63,411 nt of DNA from contig NC_049980.1 of the NCBI RefSeq assembly GCF_000003815.2, positions 6,917,812 through 6,981,222 of the forward strand. Reading direction: 5' to 3'. The notes beneath the pieces are model-generated. The model worked only from the letters and a program-made list of their open reading frames with translations. It did no database searches and was not told where the DNA came from. The position numbers and the translations under genes are program-made. Origin of the DNA: Branchiostoma floridae (Eukaryota; Chordata; Leptocardii; Amphioxiformes; Branchiostomatidae). Positions 30,601 through 41,137 of this stretch are shown here, in pieces. How positions within the stretch are numbered: the stretch's first letter is position 1; each line of letters opens with the position of its first letter.

Positions 30601-31471
30601 CAGGGGCGGATCCAGGATTTTGCAAAGGGGGGGCGCATATGCTGTTGTAGCTCATTTCGTGGCCGAAGGGAGAGGGGGTTTGGGGGCCTCCCCCGAGAAC
30701 TTTTTAAAATAAAGAGGCTCTCTGGTGCATTTTAGAGCCATTTCTGTGCAAAAATAAACCAACGAATCAACACTGACTTTTACTTTTTTTAGGGCTGAAC
30801 AAATATAATAAACGAACGAACACTGATTTTTATAGTTAGCAATCTCACATTCAACAATCATATTTTTGGCCTGGGGGAACGGCCATCGAAACATGTCTTG
30901 AGCCGGGGGGAGGGCCATTGAATAAAAATTGCCTAAGGGGCCTTATAAATACAAGCAAAATGTGCCCCTAAAACGTAGGAAATGAAGTTTCAGGTGGTCA
31001 AGATTTCAATTTTTCTCTGGACATGCCTGGCGACGGCTTGCGCCTCCGGCGCCCACGACGCTCTGGCGCTCGTCGCCATCAAAAATCTTTTCCCCTGACA
31101 GAAATGTCATTACATTTAGCATAGTCTACCAGCAAAGTTTATCCCTCAAAGTGCAAAAAATCCTGTTTCAGAGGGTTCAAATTTTAACATTTTTCTCCAG
31201 ACCTACCTTGCGACGGCTCGTGCGCTCGAAGTTGTGAAACTACATTGGGGACGTCGACCGTCGCCCTCAATAATATAAGCAAAAAACCCTACTAGAAAGG
31301 CTATTAAACTTAGCTTAGTCTGCCAGAAAATTTGTCCGTCAAAAGTTAGGAAAGATCTTTTCAGATAGTCAAGATTTCAAAATTTTCCAGGGAGAGCATG
31401 CCCCCGGACCCCCCAGGATTACGTCAATATAGTTCGCCCTCCCCATAAGAAATTTGCTGCAGCCGCCTCTG
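30601..31471. mobile_element. hAT-like degenerate element with CAGGGGCGG end
   Basis: The left end CAGGGGCGGATCCAGGATTT and right end CTGCAGCCGCCTCTG (complement CAGAGGCGGCTGCAG) look like hAT ends, but the 8-bp flanks do not match. The unit may be chimaeric or damaged. The interior has GGCTTGCGCCTCCGGCGC and GCTCGTCGCC blocks and a GGGGGCATGC segment shared with the hAT-type element at 44009. 30908-31200 is repeated at 63110-63400. Confidence 0.5.
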
Positions 31472-32569
31472 TCGTGTAATTCCATGTTCGCACGAAGTTT
31501 ACTAAGACTATAGAAACTAAAATTGGTATCAATATCAATCCTGTGTGCATCGGTTCTTTGTAATTGGAATGGTTTACGGACGGCAACGGGATGAAACATT
31601 ACGATGTTTATTTTCGTGACAGTGGGCTCTCTGCTGCGTGCATATGACGTAATCATGCATATGATGGCGCGAAAATTTTTCGACAAGTTTGTTGGTTGGC
31701 CGAAATAACTCCCGTTTTGGAATGATTACAGCAGTATTGAAGCGGTTTTCGTCACGATATCACTAAAATGTACCCAAGTCTCTTCCAAGTAGAACATTAA
31801 TTTAGTTTCTTTTGTGTAAATATCGTGCATGTGTAGTGGAAAAGATCGCCGTTTTTTTTTACCTGACCCATTTTGCATCAGCCCTCCCCCTGGTAAATAT
31901 CGTCAAGTCCCTTAGCGGAGATATCGTAAGTTTGACACATTTTTACTCCTGACATTTACCGTCACAGTATGAATGAATGAATGTTTAACATGTATTGTAT
32001 CTTGCGTCGCTCAGTCCACATGGGCTATTAGGGCACCAAAATAACAAATATAATGACAATATTAGAGTCAGATGGAACATAAGCGAGTTCCGAAGGAGGG
32101 CGGGAGCATTGCCAACGTCCTGGTTATGGAACATTCTGGCTATCATCGTATGCCCGCAAAGACCGAAGCGGCATGAGGAATTAAAAGCTGGAGGATTGCG
32201 CCTTGGCATTGTTGGTTAGCGGCTTTGTATTGTCGCCGCTGAAACTTTCGCTGATTTTCTGGATTTCTTTGTGGAATTCCTTTTTTTTTGTGGTCCAGCC
32301 GAATTTTTTTTGGGGTCCAGCCAAAGGGGGGGCGTGCGCCGGGTGCGCCCCCCCCCCCTAAATCCGCGCCTGATTGATGATGTAAGTATAGGGGTGATGT
32401 GGTGTGCTTGGCTGAATAGAATCGAACTTGCCAAAAAAGACCACTCATGGAATCTGGTCTATGCGGGCAGGTGGTCGCTAAACACAATGCTTGTTTCAAT
32501 GGGAAAAATTGTATGGCTAAAGTAAAAGGACCACCAGAAAGTAGTCATATTGACCAGGTAGCTCTGTCT
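31472..32569 (+). other. intron 1 with LINE tail and hAT-like right end
   Basis: A (GAAT)n start with a LINE-like tail is near 31970-32050 in minus orientation. A poly-C tract ending AAATCCGCGCCTG at 32372 resembles a hAT right end. A perfect left partner was not found. Confidence 0.4.
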
Positions 32570-32759
32570 TAGCCTGGTATCCAGCCGTATTATAGCTCCC
32601 GAGTCTCTTGAACTGTCCTCTCCACAAATACAGAAGAGATTTGGAAGCTATAAGTATAACAAGTCTCTACTGTCTTCTCCTCAAATATGATGTATTTATG
32701 GAGAGGACAGAAGAGACTTGGGAGCTAGAAATAGTATAATATGGCTTGATACCAGGCTA
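32570..32759. mobile_element. 190-bp TAGCCTGG hairpin element
   Basis: The ends TAGCCTGGTATCCAGCC and the matching right end CTTGATACCAGGCTA are inverted. Further in, GCTCCCGAGTCTCTTGA and its complement (CAGAAGAGACTTGGGAGC) and GTCCTCTCCACAAATAC / GTATTTATGGAGAGGAC pair. Nearly the whole element folds on itself. Confidence 0.7.
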
Positions 32760-33255
32760 GTTTCAACCCCAACCCAGCTATACAGAGCAGAAAGGAAAGA
32801 GGCCCATTGTTCATACTCATAATGTCTGTATAAATATGATATGCTGAAACAAATTTGGTCTGGAGGTCCGACGTCAGTCTATACTCTTGTGAATGTGATA
32901 AAGATACTCTTGATGTGGTGAACTTCTGATCCCCAAGCAAATGAAAGTTACTACTAGTTGTCCATGTTTGTTTTTTCTGTGAACACTGAAGTATAGAGAT
33001 ATACATTGTACAGATATATCAGACCTCACAAAACAAGCCTGAGTGATGCATCTACCTTGAGATTAGCTGGCTTTACCACATAAGTTGGTCTGTTTGCTAG
33101 ACATGTGTTGCCCTAGCCTAGGTGTAGCATCACCTTCTGGATGTAAATCCTTCGGAAACTTTGGGATTTGACAAGCTGTTTCTTGTTACACATGTATGCT
33201 GATGAGTCCTGGAGGACCAGTTGAACAATGCAACCTAACAATTCGCAATGAGGTA

Positions 33256-33342
33256 TTACCACAAAATTAAGTAAACGGCGAAAAGTCATTTTCCCTGCTA
33301 CCGTGAAATTAAGTCCCCGTGAACTTAAATGCATTTACAGTA
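33256..33342. mobile_element. CGCGAA-type MITE, right half only
   Basis: CTACCGTGAAATTAAGTCCC and AACTTAAATGCATTTACAG match the right half of the element at 8521-8722. The left half is missing and several CG sites have decayed to TG/CA. Confidence 0.65.
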
Positions 33343-33675
33343 TGTGACTCACTGTACTTTCCACTTTTTTTCTGAACAGACCAGAACCAGACCCTAGCTG
33401 AGATTGTCCTGTCCAAAGATGTATCCAGCCATAAACTCAGTGGGTAGTTAGTTACAAATGTAGTTAATTAAAAGTCCTTCCTGCACCAGATATTGCATAC
33501 ATTCCATCTCTGTTTCAATAGCCCTTGGGCCACACAACTTGTACAATCGCTACAACAAGGGCTGCTAGTCCACTGTTAGTGGAGTATATTCAACTGCTAT
33601 ACTCCTTCCCAAATGCTCATTACAAGGCAGAGATATTTTTTTAAATGATTTTTGGTATGACTTGGCTAGGGATGA

Positions 33676-33785
33676 TAGCCTGAAGTTCAGTCTTGTTCGC
33701 TTTAGGCCAATTCCCGAAGGTCGCTACCAGCCAGGTAGCAACCTTCAGAAGCGGACTAAAGTGAGCAAGGCTGGACTCCAGGCTA
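33676..33785. mobile_element. TAGCCT/AGGCTA hairpin element
   Basis: A 110-bp fold-back: TAGCCTGAAGTTCAGTCTTG pairs imperfectly with the right end AGCAAGGCTGGACTCCAGGC, and inner blocks CGAAGGTCGCTACC and GGTAGCAACCTTC pair around the centre. Confidence 0.6.
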
Positions 33786-35022
33786 CAGTACAGGGATGGA
33801 ACTCACAACCTACATTGTACATACCAAACGTGTACCTTGCATGGCCTTGTGCACACTCTACTCACTCCCACAAGTCAACTCCTGATAAATCCTCAGATTG
33901 CCAGGGTTTATGTTACACAGGCTACATTGCCATCAGATTATTACCCTGTCAGTCATCTCCTCAGACTTGTTCACCTGGCCTACTGTTATTTTTCTTTCAT
34001 CAGCACTTTGGTGTAGGCGGGTAACCTATACTCTCCCGACCGCTGTGAGTGACCCATGGTTCCACTCTCCTCTCCAATCTGGAGCCTATTTTCCCATGGC
34101 CAAGTTTATTTTGCCGCTATTTGTTGGATCATGAAAAACAGACAGTTAAGTGGCCTGGCAACAGAACCAATCTCAAAGTGATTACTGGGTAATCTCAAGG
34201 TAAATTCTGCTGCCGCTTGAAGAAAGGGTGGAAAATTGTTCCGGACAGCGCTGCTGTAACTTTTCAGTCATGTTTCTGCCTCCTCAAATTTGATTTAAGA
34301 TGTGGCAAGTGGTCAATTACTGATCAAAAGGGAAAAAGTGTCAGACTTTCAAAGCCTGAAAAGGTACATGTGTTTTTAGCCCTATGTTTCTGCTGATTCT
34401 TGAAGACCATGCCAAGCCTGAATAGCTTCATGTAACGTTACATTTTGTAAATTGACTCTCAAACTTGTCAGAATTATTAATACTGAAAATGTCTGTGTTT
34501 GCCGAATATTTATCAATGGCTCGATACAGACTTGAGAACTTTGGATGAAGGTAAATTGTCAAGATGGGAACTTAACGATGACTAGTCTAATTGCCATTGT
34601 TTGTAGATAGACTCTAATTAGCAAGTAATAACTGTGAAGTAATTACCATAAAGGTCCAAGGTCAAGAAGAATAAGAAATGAGGTCATTCCATAGACTGTG
34701 GGTGGTCTTGGTTCATGTCTATATATAATATTGTTATGAAAAAACAACAACTTTGAGCATCTTTGACTATGCTGAACAGTTTAAAGGTTGAACTATACCA
34801 AACCTGCAACTCATTGTATGTAACATAACTATGTGAAGAATGATGCTTGCGTAGGCTTTATGGCAGAACACTTATTGAAAACAGCAGTTCATTTGTAGAA
34901 TCTTGTGTGAGGGTCTGCATGCCTTTCTCTCTGTAGCTGGACACCTTGCATCAATGTGAACTATTGTTGGTAAATTATTCGTTATGCAACATATAGTTCA
35001 CTTAAAATCCTATATAGCATGT
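33786..35022 (+). other. intron 1, no gene recognised
   Basis: AT-rich. An isolated GAGGGTCTGCATGCC element end is near 34911. No exon candidate. Confidence 0.4.
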
Positions 35023-35257
35023 TACTGTAAATGCAGAATCTTTCGTGGTGGTTTTAAATTCGCGGTTTTCGCGGTGACAGCTGAACCGCGAACTTAAAAC
35101 CACAGTGAATATTTATAATACAATATGCAAATACCGTATAGTAAGTTTTAAATAAGTTTGCAGTGTTGCGCTATCGCGAATTTCCAAACCACCGCAAACA
35201 CCCCATTTTCTGCTGCAGCAAAATTAGACCCCCAGAAACTTAAATGCATTCACAGTA
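35023..35257. mobile_element. CGCGAA-rich MITE, copy 3
   Basis: Starts TACTGTAAATGCAGAATC and ends GCATTCACAGTA. The interior has TCGCGGTTTTCGCGGTGACA and CCGCGAACTTAAAACCAC. It is somewhat decayed compared with the copy at 58879. Confidence 0.7.
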
Positions 35258-35786
35258 TTTCTAATCCTAGATTCATTCTTATCTTGAAGTCAAAGCATAA
35301 AAGTGGAGTGTTCAATTATTTCTGTGTTTTCAGACTTGTATTACCAGACACTCCATGATTAAAATGAAACAGTCTAATAAACTAACAAATGTTCCTAAAA
35401 CCGTTTTGCAGTACTAAGTATCGTCACCATTAATGAACCCCCCTTGCAGACCCTCTTCAAAGTCTTACGTCAGTTACCATTAAGCATTTTTGTAGCATGC
35501 AAGACAAAGATATAGCTGTGTGACTGTTGAGGGTCATCATAGTCTGGGGATGGAACATGCACTCTGATTGGAAACAAAAGGTCAGCGGATCATCTTCTGA
35601 AAGAAAAGCATTGTGATAGCTCTCCTGGGTGGAGCATGTCACAGATGAAGAAAACAGAGTTGACAACATAAAGGCTTGCACTCCATCCATTGTGAGTGTC
35701 AAATTGAAAACTAGGGCAGTAGAGACATTGCTGAACTTGATCCTGACACCAACGAGAACCCGAGAAACTGTACATAAGAGAACAAG

Positions 35787-36068
35787 TAACGTATGTTCAC
35801 CTTTATCCGCGGGGTAACCTATATACGTTGCTTTTCAAAACAGGGTATTTAATTAATGATTTCCGCGACCTATATACGTTGCTTTTCAAAACAGGGTATT
35901 TAATTAATGATTTAAGCACATGATGCCGACGGGTGGTAGTTTTAAACTGCAATATATTGAAAATATTGCAATTCGAAACCAACGTCCATCAACGTGATAT
36001 CCCCAAATACCCTGTCTTTAAAAGCAACGAATATAGGTTACCCAACGGATAAAGGTGAACTAGCGTTA
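35787..36068. mobile_element. TTCACCTTTATCCG MITE, copy 2, with internal duplication
   Basis: The ends TAACGTATGTTCACC and GGTGAACTAGCGTTA are inverted, as in the copy at 11894. Inside, ACCTATATACGTTGCTTTTC followed by AAAACAGGGTATTTAATTAA occurs twice in tandem (period about 52 bp, about 35817-35912). The duplication is nearly perfect and so postdates the insertion. Confidence 0.75.
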
Positions 36069-36442
36069 CCTATTTTTCTTGGTGTTTCAGTTGATGTTGG
36101 ACCAGGCATGTTTCTAGTTTGAGTGGGTTTACAACATTTGGGTAATGATTTGGTATTTAGACTACTTATAGCACTTAAAAAAAGTAAAGGGCCGACCAGG
36201 AACACCTACAGACTCAATCATTACTACCCAGACCTTATCAGCGCCATCACTGGGAGAGAATCACACTTGCAAATTTAAAGATGCACGAAGTGCTGTAGCC
36301 TGGAGCCAAGGATAACACTTAGATAAACTGTAACGTCTGATTCGTCTTGATTTCACAAGACTTTGTAGGCCTTTGATTTGTGTCTTCTTTGTTTACTGGG
36401 CAATGAGGTTTTCACATCTTATCTAGAGGAAGTTCTAGTGTT
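36069..36442 (+). other. intron 1, no gene recognised
   Basis: No repeat or exon that I can support. Confidence 0.4.
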
Positions 36443-36760
36443 CAGCGTGCAAAATGCCCACTTGCACATTGCAACCACTTTTTGCTTGGTGCAACTTACT
36501 TCTAATCTCGGGTTGCACAGGGTGCAACTTAGATTTTGAACCTCAGACTGAGCTTGATTTTGTTCTCAATTTACTTGGAAGAAATAAATGGACAGAGGCA
36601 GCTCCGTTTCAAATCAGCCAAACATGTAATGTTTTGAGTGATTTGACTGACGTGTACCTTTTTTTTCCAGAAATTAGTGAATTGTAGATGGTGCAACTTG
36701 AAATTCAGTTGTGCAACCTACTTTTTGCACACAGTGTGCAACCTGAGTGGCTCAGAAAAG
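36443..36760. repeat. segment rich in GTGCAACYT / GTTGCAC motifs
   Basis: At least seven GTGCAAC or GTTGCAC motifs in both orientations occur within about 300 bp, including GGTTGCACAGGGTGCAACTT. This resembles subterminal binding repeats of a DNA transposon. Ends were not identified. Confidence 0.45.
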
Positions 36761-36814
36761 TATTTTGTACACTGAGTGTTGGCCTTGCGTTCAGGCCCCT
36801 TCTTGGTAGGGTCA

Positions 36815-36990
36815 TACTTTAAGACATGAAAAGTGGTGCTCACTGCTTTCTCTACTTACCACTCATCACTATAAAAAGGTGTAGGGCAGTCGAACACACT
36901 CTGCTATCACTTGTATCAGTGGACTACCTGATGTAGTAGACCATGTGGCCCAAGGGCTGTGCAAATGGAGATGGGGGCTGCATGATAAGA
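36815..36990 (+). mobile_element. 5'-truncated tRNA-derived SINE
   Basis: Shares the body of the SINEs at 51766 and 59510: TGCTTTCTCT, the block around CAGTGGACTACCTG, TGTGGCCCAAGGGCT and AATGGAGATGGG. The tRNA-like head is missing. Confidence 0.55.
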
Positions 36991-38899
36991 CTGAAAAGTG
37001 TGGAAGGGGTTATTACTTTACATTTGAAATAGAAAATTGAAAGTGAAATATGCATCATAATACACATGTACACCGTTTGCACAGTAGTATTTCAGAAGTT
37101 TGAATCTACCTGGCATGTGTTGTTAATGGAACACGTCATAGCTCTTTTCCTGATGACCCCATTGACAGGTGTCCTCTTCAGACAACTATGTCAACCTCCA
37201 AGGTTCAGGATGGGACAACATGAGGTTGATCTCCTTGGTCAAGGCCAATGACATGTTGTTTTTAAACTTTTCTTGTTTATTCAGCCAAAATGAAGCAGCA
37301 TCCAGGAGGAGTTTCACTGGTGAAATGCCAAGATGTATAAAGGGCACCATGGCAGGGGAGTGTTTGGCCAATTTGGTTTGGCACAGCAGAGAAATATGAA
37401 ACAATCAGATCTACATGTAAATCTTTGGTTTAGATTGGTTTAACCCTCCCAGTGCCATGGGCCATTGTAAAGCCTATTTCTAATCTACTTAGGCACTGCA
37501 AGGGTCAAATCCATATCAACGGTGCATTTAATTCCCTTTATAACACTTATTGTAACAGAAAAGATCAACACATATTCAGAGAAAAGATATTGAAAGAAAA
37601 GCAACTAGTACAGTCAAAACTGCCTAAGAAGACCATTCAATCAAGGGACTGGTAAAATCTGGTCTATCTATAATTATTAAGTCTTGAATCTATTTTGTTG
37701 TATTCATATGGTGATATTGCATTGTACCCGGTAATTACCTTCGCCAAAAATGTTTTGGGTAGCATTTGTATGTTTGCATGTATGTAGAAGAACGCCTGGA
37801 TGGATTGTATAATAGTTGTATTGATATTCGGTATGTGAGTAGGTCTTGATGAGACCTGGAAACAATTAGATTTTGGGCCCCCTAGCAGCCTGTTACCTGT
37901 ACTGCAGTGGAACTTCCTGGTTTGATATCTTGAGTTCTGAACATGTTACGGCTATGATTTTTTATTTGTACATGTCTCTGTCTTCTTTGTTGTAGTACTT
38001 CTAGTTCTACTCATATTCTTGTCCAACCAAGTGGTTACCAGTGGGAGGTTATTGTCATTAGACCTTGTTGATTTTACAAATGATTTGACTCCTTTGGAAA
38101 GCAAATGGAGCAAAGCATCTTGTGTAATCATGTATAGCTCAGTGACTGCAAACCATGTGTAACTTAGTCACCGCAAAGGTCAGACATGTTCTGCTGATTG
38201 CAATGACATTTGTAAGGAACTATAGTGAGTTAACTGGGCAGAACTTCTTTTTAACGTTTTTGCTTTTAGCAATTAAGCTTCTCTTTGCACATGTAGTTAT
38301 AGTCCAAAAATTGATCAATTACACAATTAGGTGATAACTATTTAAATTAATTTTTTGCCTCAGGTAAACAATGATCACTGATCCAAAAAATACAAATGTA
38401 CCCTTGCTGTTGTATGTTTGAACAAAAGAACCTACCTTTACCAACACACGAAATTAGAGAAAATTGATTTTTGAAAAATCTTATGCTTGAGTTTTACAGA
38501 CACAACCTCATCAGCTATATCTAAAATTCTTGTTATAGGTAGTTTAAGAATTGATCAATTATGCAATTAGGTGATAACTATGGTAATTGTTTATGACTGT
38601 TTATGGGTCTTAACAGAACTACTTGAAGTCAATTTGCTAAAAATTCAAGCTTGGAGACTGTCTCACACTTCCCAGGGAATGTCGACTGCTGAGTTTATTC
38701 CTCCCTGTTGTACTGTAGGGTAATTCTACACATGTTTATTAGTTCAACTTGGATGGCCCCTTCCCCAATCTTGCCAATTTTCCAGTTGTCCATCCTTCCA
38801 TATGCACCAGGTTGGTGTAGAGACTATACAGAATAAACTTTGCTAAGGGTAACTATAAGCAGATGCATATAATCCTTGAATAGGGGATCAATGCATCTA
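36991..38899 (+). other. intron 1, repeats in places
   Basis: A TACAGTCAAAACTGCC end is at 37610. An ACCTTCGCCAA...TTTGGGTAGCATTTGTATG block at 37737 is a one-sided relative of the element at 58729. A 30-bp unit AATTGATCAATTA...GCAATTAGGTGATAAC occurs at about 38310 and 38553. Confidence 0.4.
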
Positions 38900-39068
38900 C
38901 AGTAGAAGCCAGTTAATTGCACAACGGATTAACGCACACTTCTGTTAACTGCACGGAATCCCAGAATCCCATACCGGTGCGGTTCCTAAACTTCGCATTA
39001 TTGCACCACCCGGATAATTGCACAAAATACGCTGGCAAATAGCCTGTGCAATAAAACGGCTTCTACTG
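38900..39068. mobile_element. pogo-like MITE (CAGTAGAAGCC ends), copy 1
   Basis: The ends CAGTAGAAGCCAGTTAATTG and GGCTTCTACTG are inverted, with TA on each side (38898-38899, 39069-39070). Interior blocks GCACACTTC, GCACGGAATCCC and GGATAATTGCAC are shared with the copy at 40974. Confidence 0.75.
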
Positions 39069-40973
39069 TATCTTGTAAAAATTGGTCATTGATGACCCCT
39101 TTATTCAGTGTACTTTGAATTAAAGATGACTTTGTATCCAGAGCCTTGTGGTAGATAGGCCTGCAAAACTGAATGTGTGGGCTTAGAAAAGCATTCTTAT
39201 CAGCTCATAACTGCAGGGGTCTGTGTCCACATTTTAGTTATGACTTTGTCAGTGTAACTTGAATCTGACTGAAGGAATTTTCCTTCATTCTGTACATTCA
39301 GTGGAGCTATGCACAGCGGACCTTCGTTAAAATTGGAGACAGCAGTCCTTGGTGTAATCATGTGGTCTGTTGGCAAAAACAGACAGTCATTATGCCAAGG
39401 CATATCAAAGGTCCTTAAGTTTTGACTTTGTCATTCTTCCAAGAGGAGGATGTAAGAAACAGAAGCTCAGGTCTTGGCTCTATTTACATAGCAGTGTAAG
39501 ACAAGCGATCACGCCAAACCACCTAGGGTGAGTGCATGAGCCCTAGTGAAAAGAGTGTCATTTGGAAATCCTCATGGATTTTGGTCAGTGCACAGTATGG
39601 ATTTTTTAAGACCATCGTAAGAATGATAAGTGGCTAATAAAGAAAGGTTGTTTATGCCTAACCCTTGCATACTTTCTGTCCAATTCATGAGTTATTCAAG
39701 TGATGTGAAATAAGCCGTACACATCTACATAACGTTACATGTATTTCTCCTTGCCTCCCCAATTCTACGGACAGTGTTCAAGACCTAGGAGATACAGGGC
39801 AGACCTTGGATATTCTAGGTGGGGGTCCATGCAGTCCTGCTCTGTACATTTCTTGAAGTTAAAAGATAAATGCAGTTATGTGAAAAATCCTCCTCAAACC
39901 AGGAATTCAAATTATCTTCTTCACAAGAGATGTCTCGTCCAGGATACATGTATGTCCTTGGGACACCAGGAGGCAGATTCATCTCAAGTCATGGAGGGTG
40001 CTGCACTTAAGTCCCTGTCACTCATTCAGCACCTTCCCACAACCTTACTCATAACCCCTTCCCTGGTTAGTGCTGGGTAGGGAGTGGCCTGGAATCCAGC
40101 CTAGTCCAACTCCATTTGGTAGCTTTTATCGCTTCTAATTATGACTTAACTGGTTACGATTTGTGAAAATTCATAGTTGGCTGGTGCAGACGACTTTTGA
40201 AGGCTAGTAGGCAACCAACTCCCAACTACAGAAGATCTTGCTCTCTTCTTTATTCCTGACAGTGGAGTTACTGTTTTATGGATAACATGGACTCTCAGTG
40301 TTGAGAAAATATATTTCAAATGTTTCCTCTAATTTGTGATACAGTTACTGCACTGATTTGGATGCTGTGAGCTTATGACTATGAGGCTATTGCATGCCTA
40401 ATCACTCACTGTATGAGGTATTTAAAGATCCATGCGCCTTTGCTCACAACTGTTAGGCAAGCCTGTTCTGCTTTGAGATGTGAATTATACAGAGCAGCTT
40501 TTAGCCAGTTTGACATTATTTTTTTCATTATCTGAATCCTCATTGACAGGAACATTCAACAGATTTTTTGTATTTCAAGATTTGGTCATTCTGATATAAC
40601 TTACCCCATCAATTTTGTTTGAGAACTGTTGATGGAATAGTGTTGAAATTTTTCTGTCACACTTCGGAAAAATTCCGTCAAATGACGGAATGGCAGGTTC
40701 TGACTAGAGCCCTGGACTGCGAAAGAAGGAGACCTGTGTTGGGCAGGCTCTCCTCCATCAACACCAACCAATGAGGGAAACTAATGACCTTCCTGTCTAT
40801 CACTACCTCACTGTGCTGCTGGAAATAACCATGAACATTGGCCTCTTGTGCAGCCCAACCAAAACACATGCACCTGACAGACCTAACAACATCTGCAGCC
40901 AGAAGTTGGAAATGTACAATTAACTTTCACAGTGTGCAACAGCTACTGATACTCATACCTGTACAGTGGAAGC
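39069..40973 (+). other. intron 1, no gene recognised
   Basis: No exon candidate. An imperfect CTGGAATCCAGCCTAG block near 40090 resembles a TAGCCTGG element end. Confidence 0.4.
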
Positions 40974-41137
40974 CAGTTAATTGCACGTCGGATAAACGCA
41001 CACTTCGGTCAATTGCACGGAATCCCAAAATCCCGTGGCGGTGCGGTCCAACAGGGTAACTTCGCATTATCGCACACGCCGGATAATTGCACGAGATTCG
41101 CTGGCAAATTGGGTGTGCAATTAAGCGGCTTCCACTG
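40974..41137. mobile_element. pogo-like MITE (CAGTGGAAGCC ends), copy 2
   Basis: CAGTGGAAGCCAGTTAATTG and GGCTTCCACTG are inverted ends, with TA flanks at 40972 and 41138. The copy is the same length as the one at 38900 within 5 bp and similar throughout. The two copies lie only 2 kb apart in the same orientation. Confidence 0.75.

Noticed and set aside
30601-31471. Complete hAT element
   Set aside because: The ends look hAT-like, but the 8-bp flanks CTTATTGA and TCGTGTAA do not match, so only a degenerate element is claimed.
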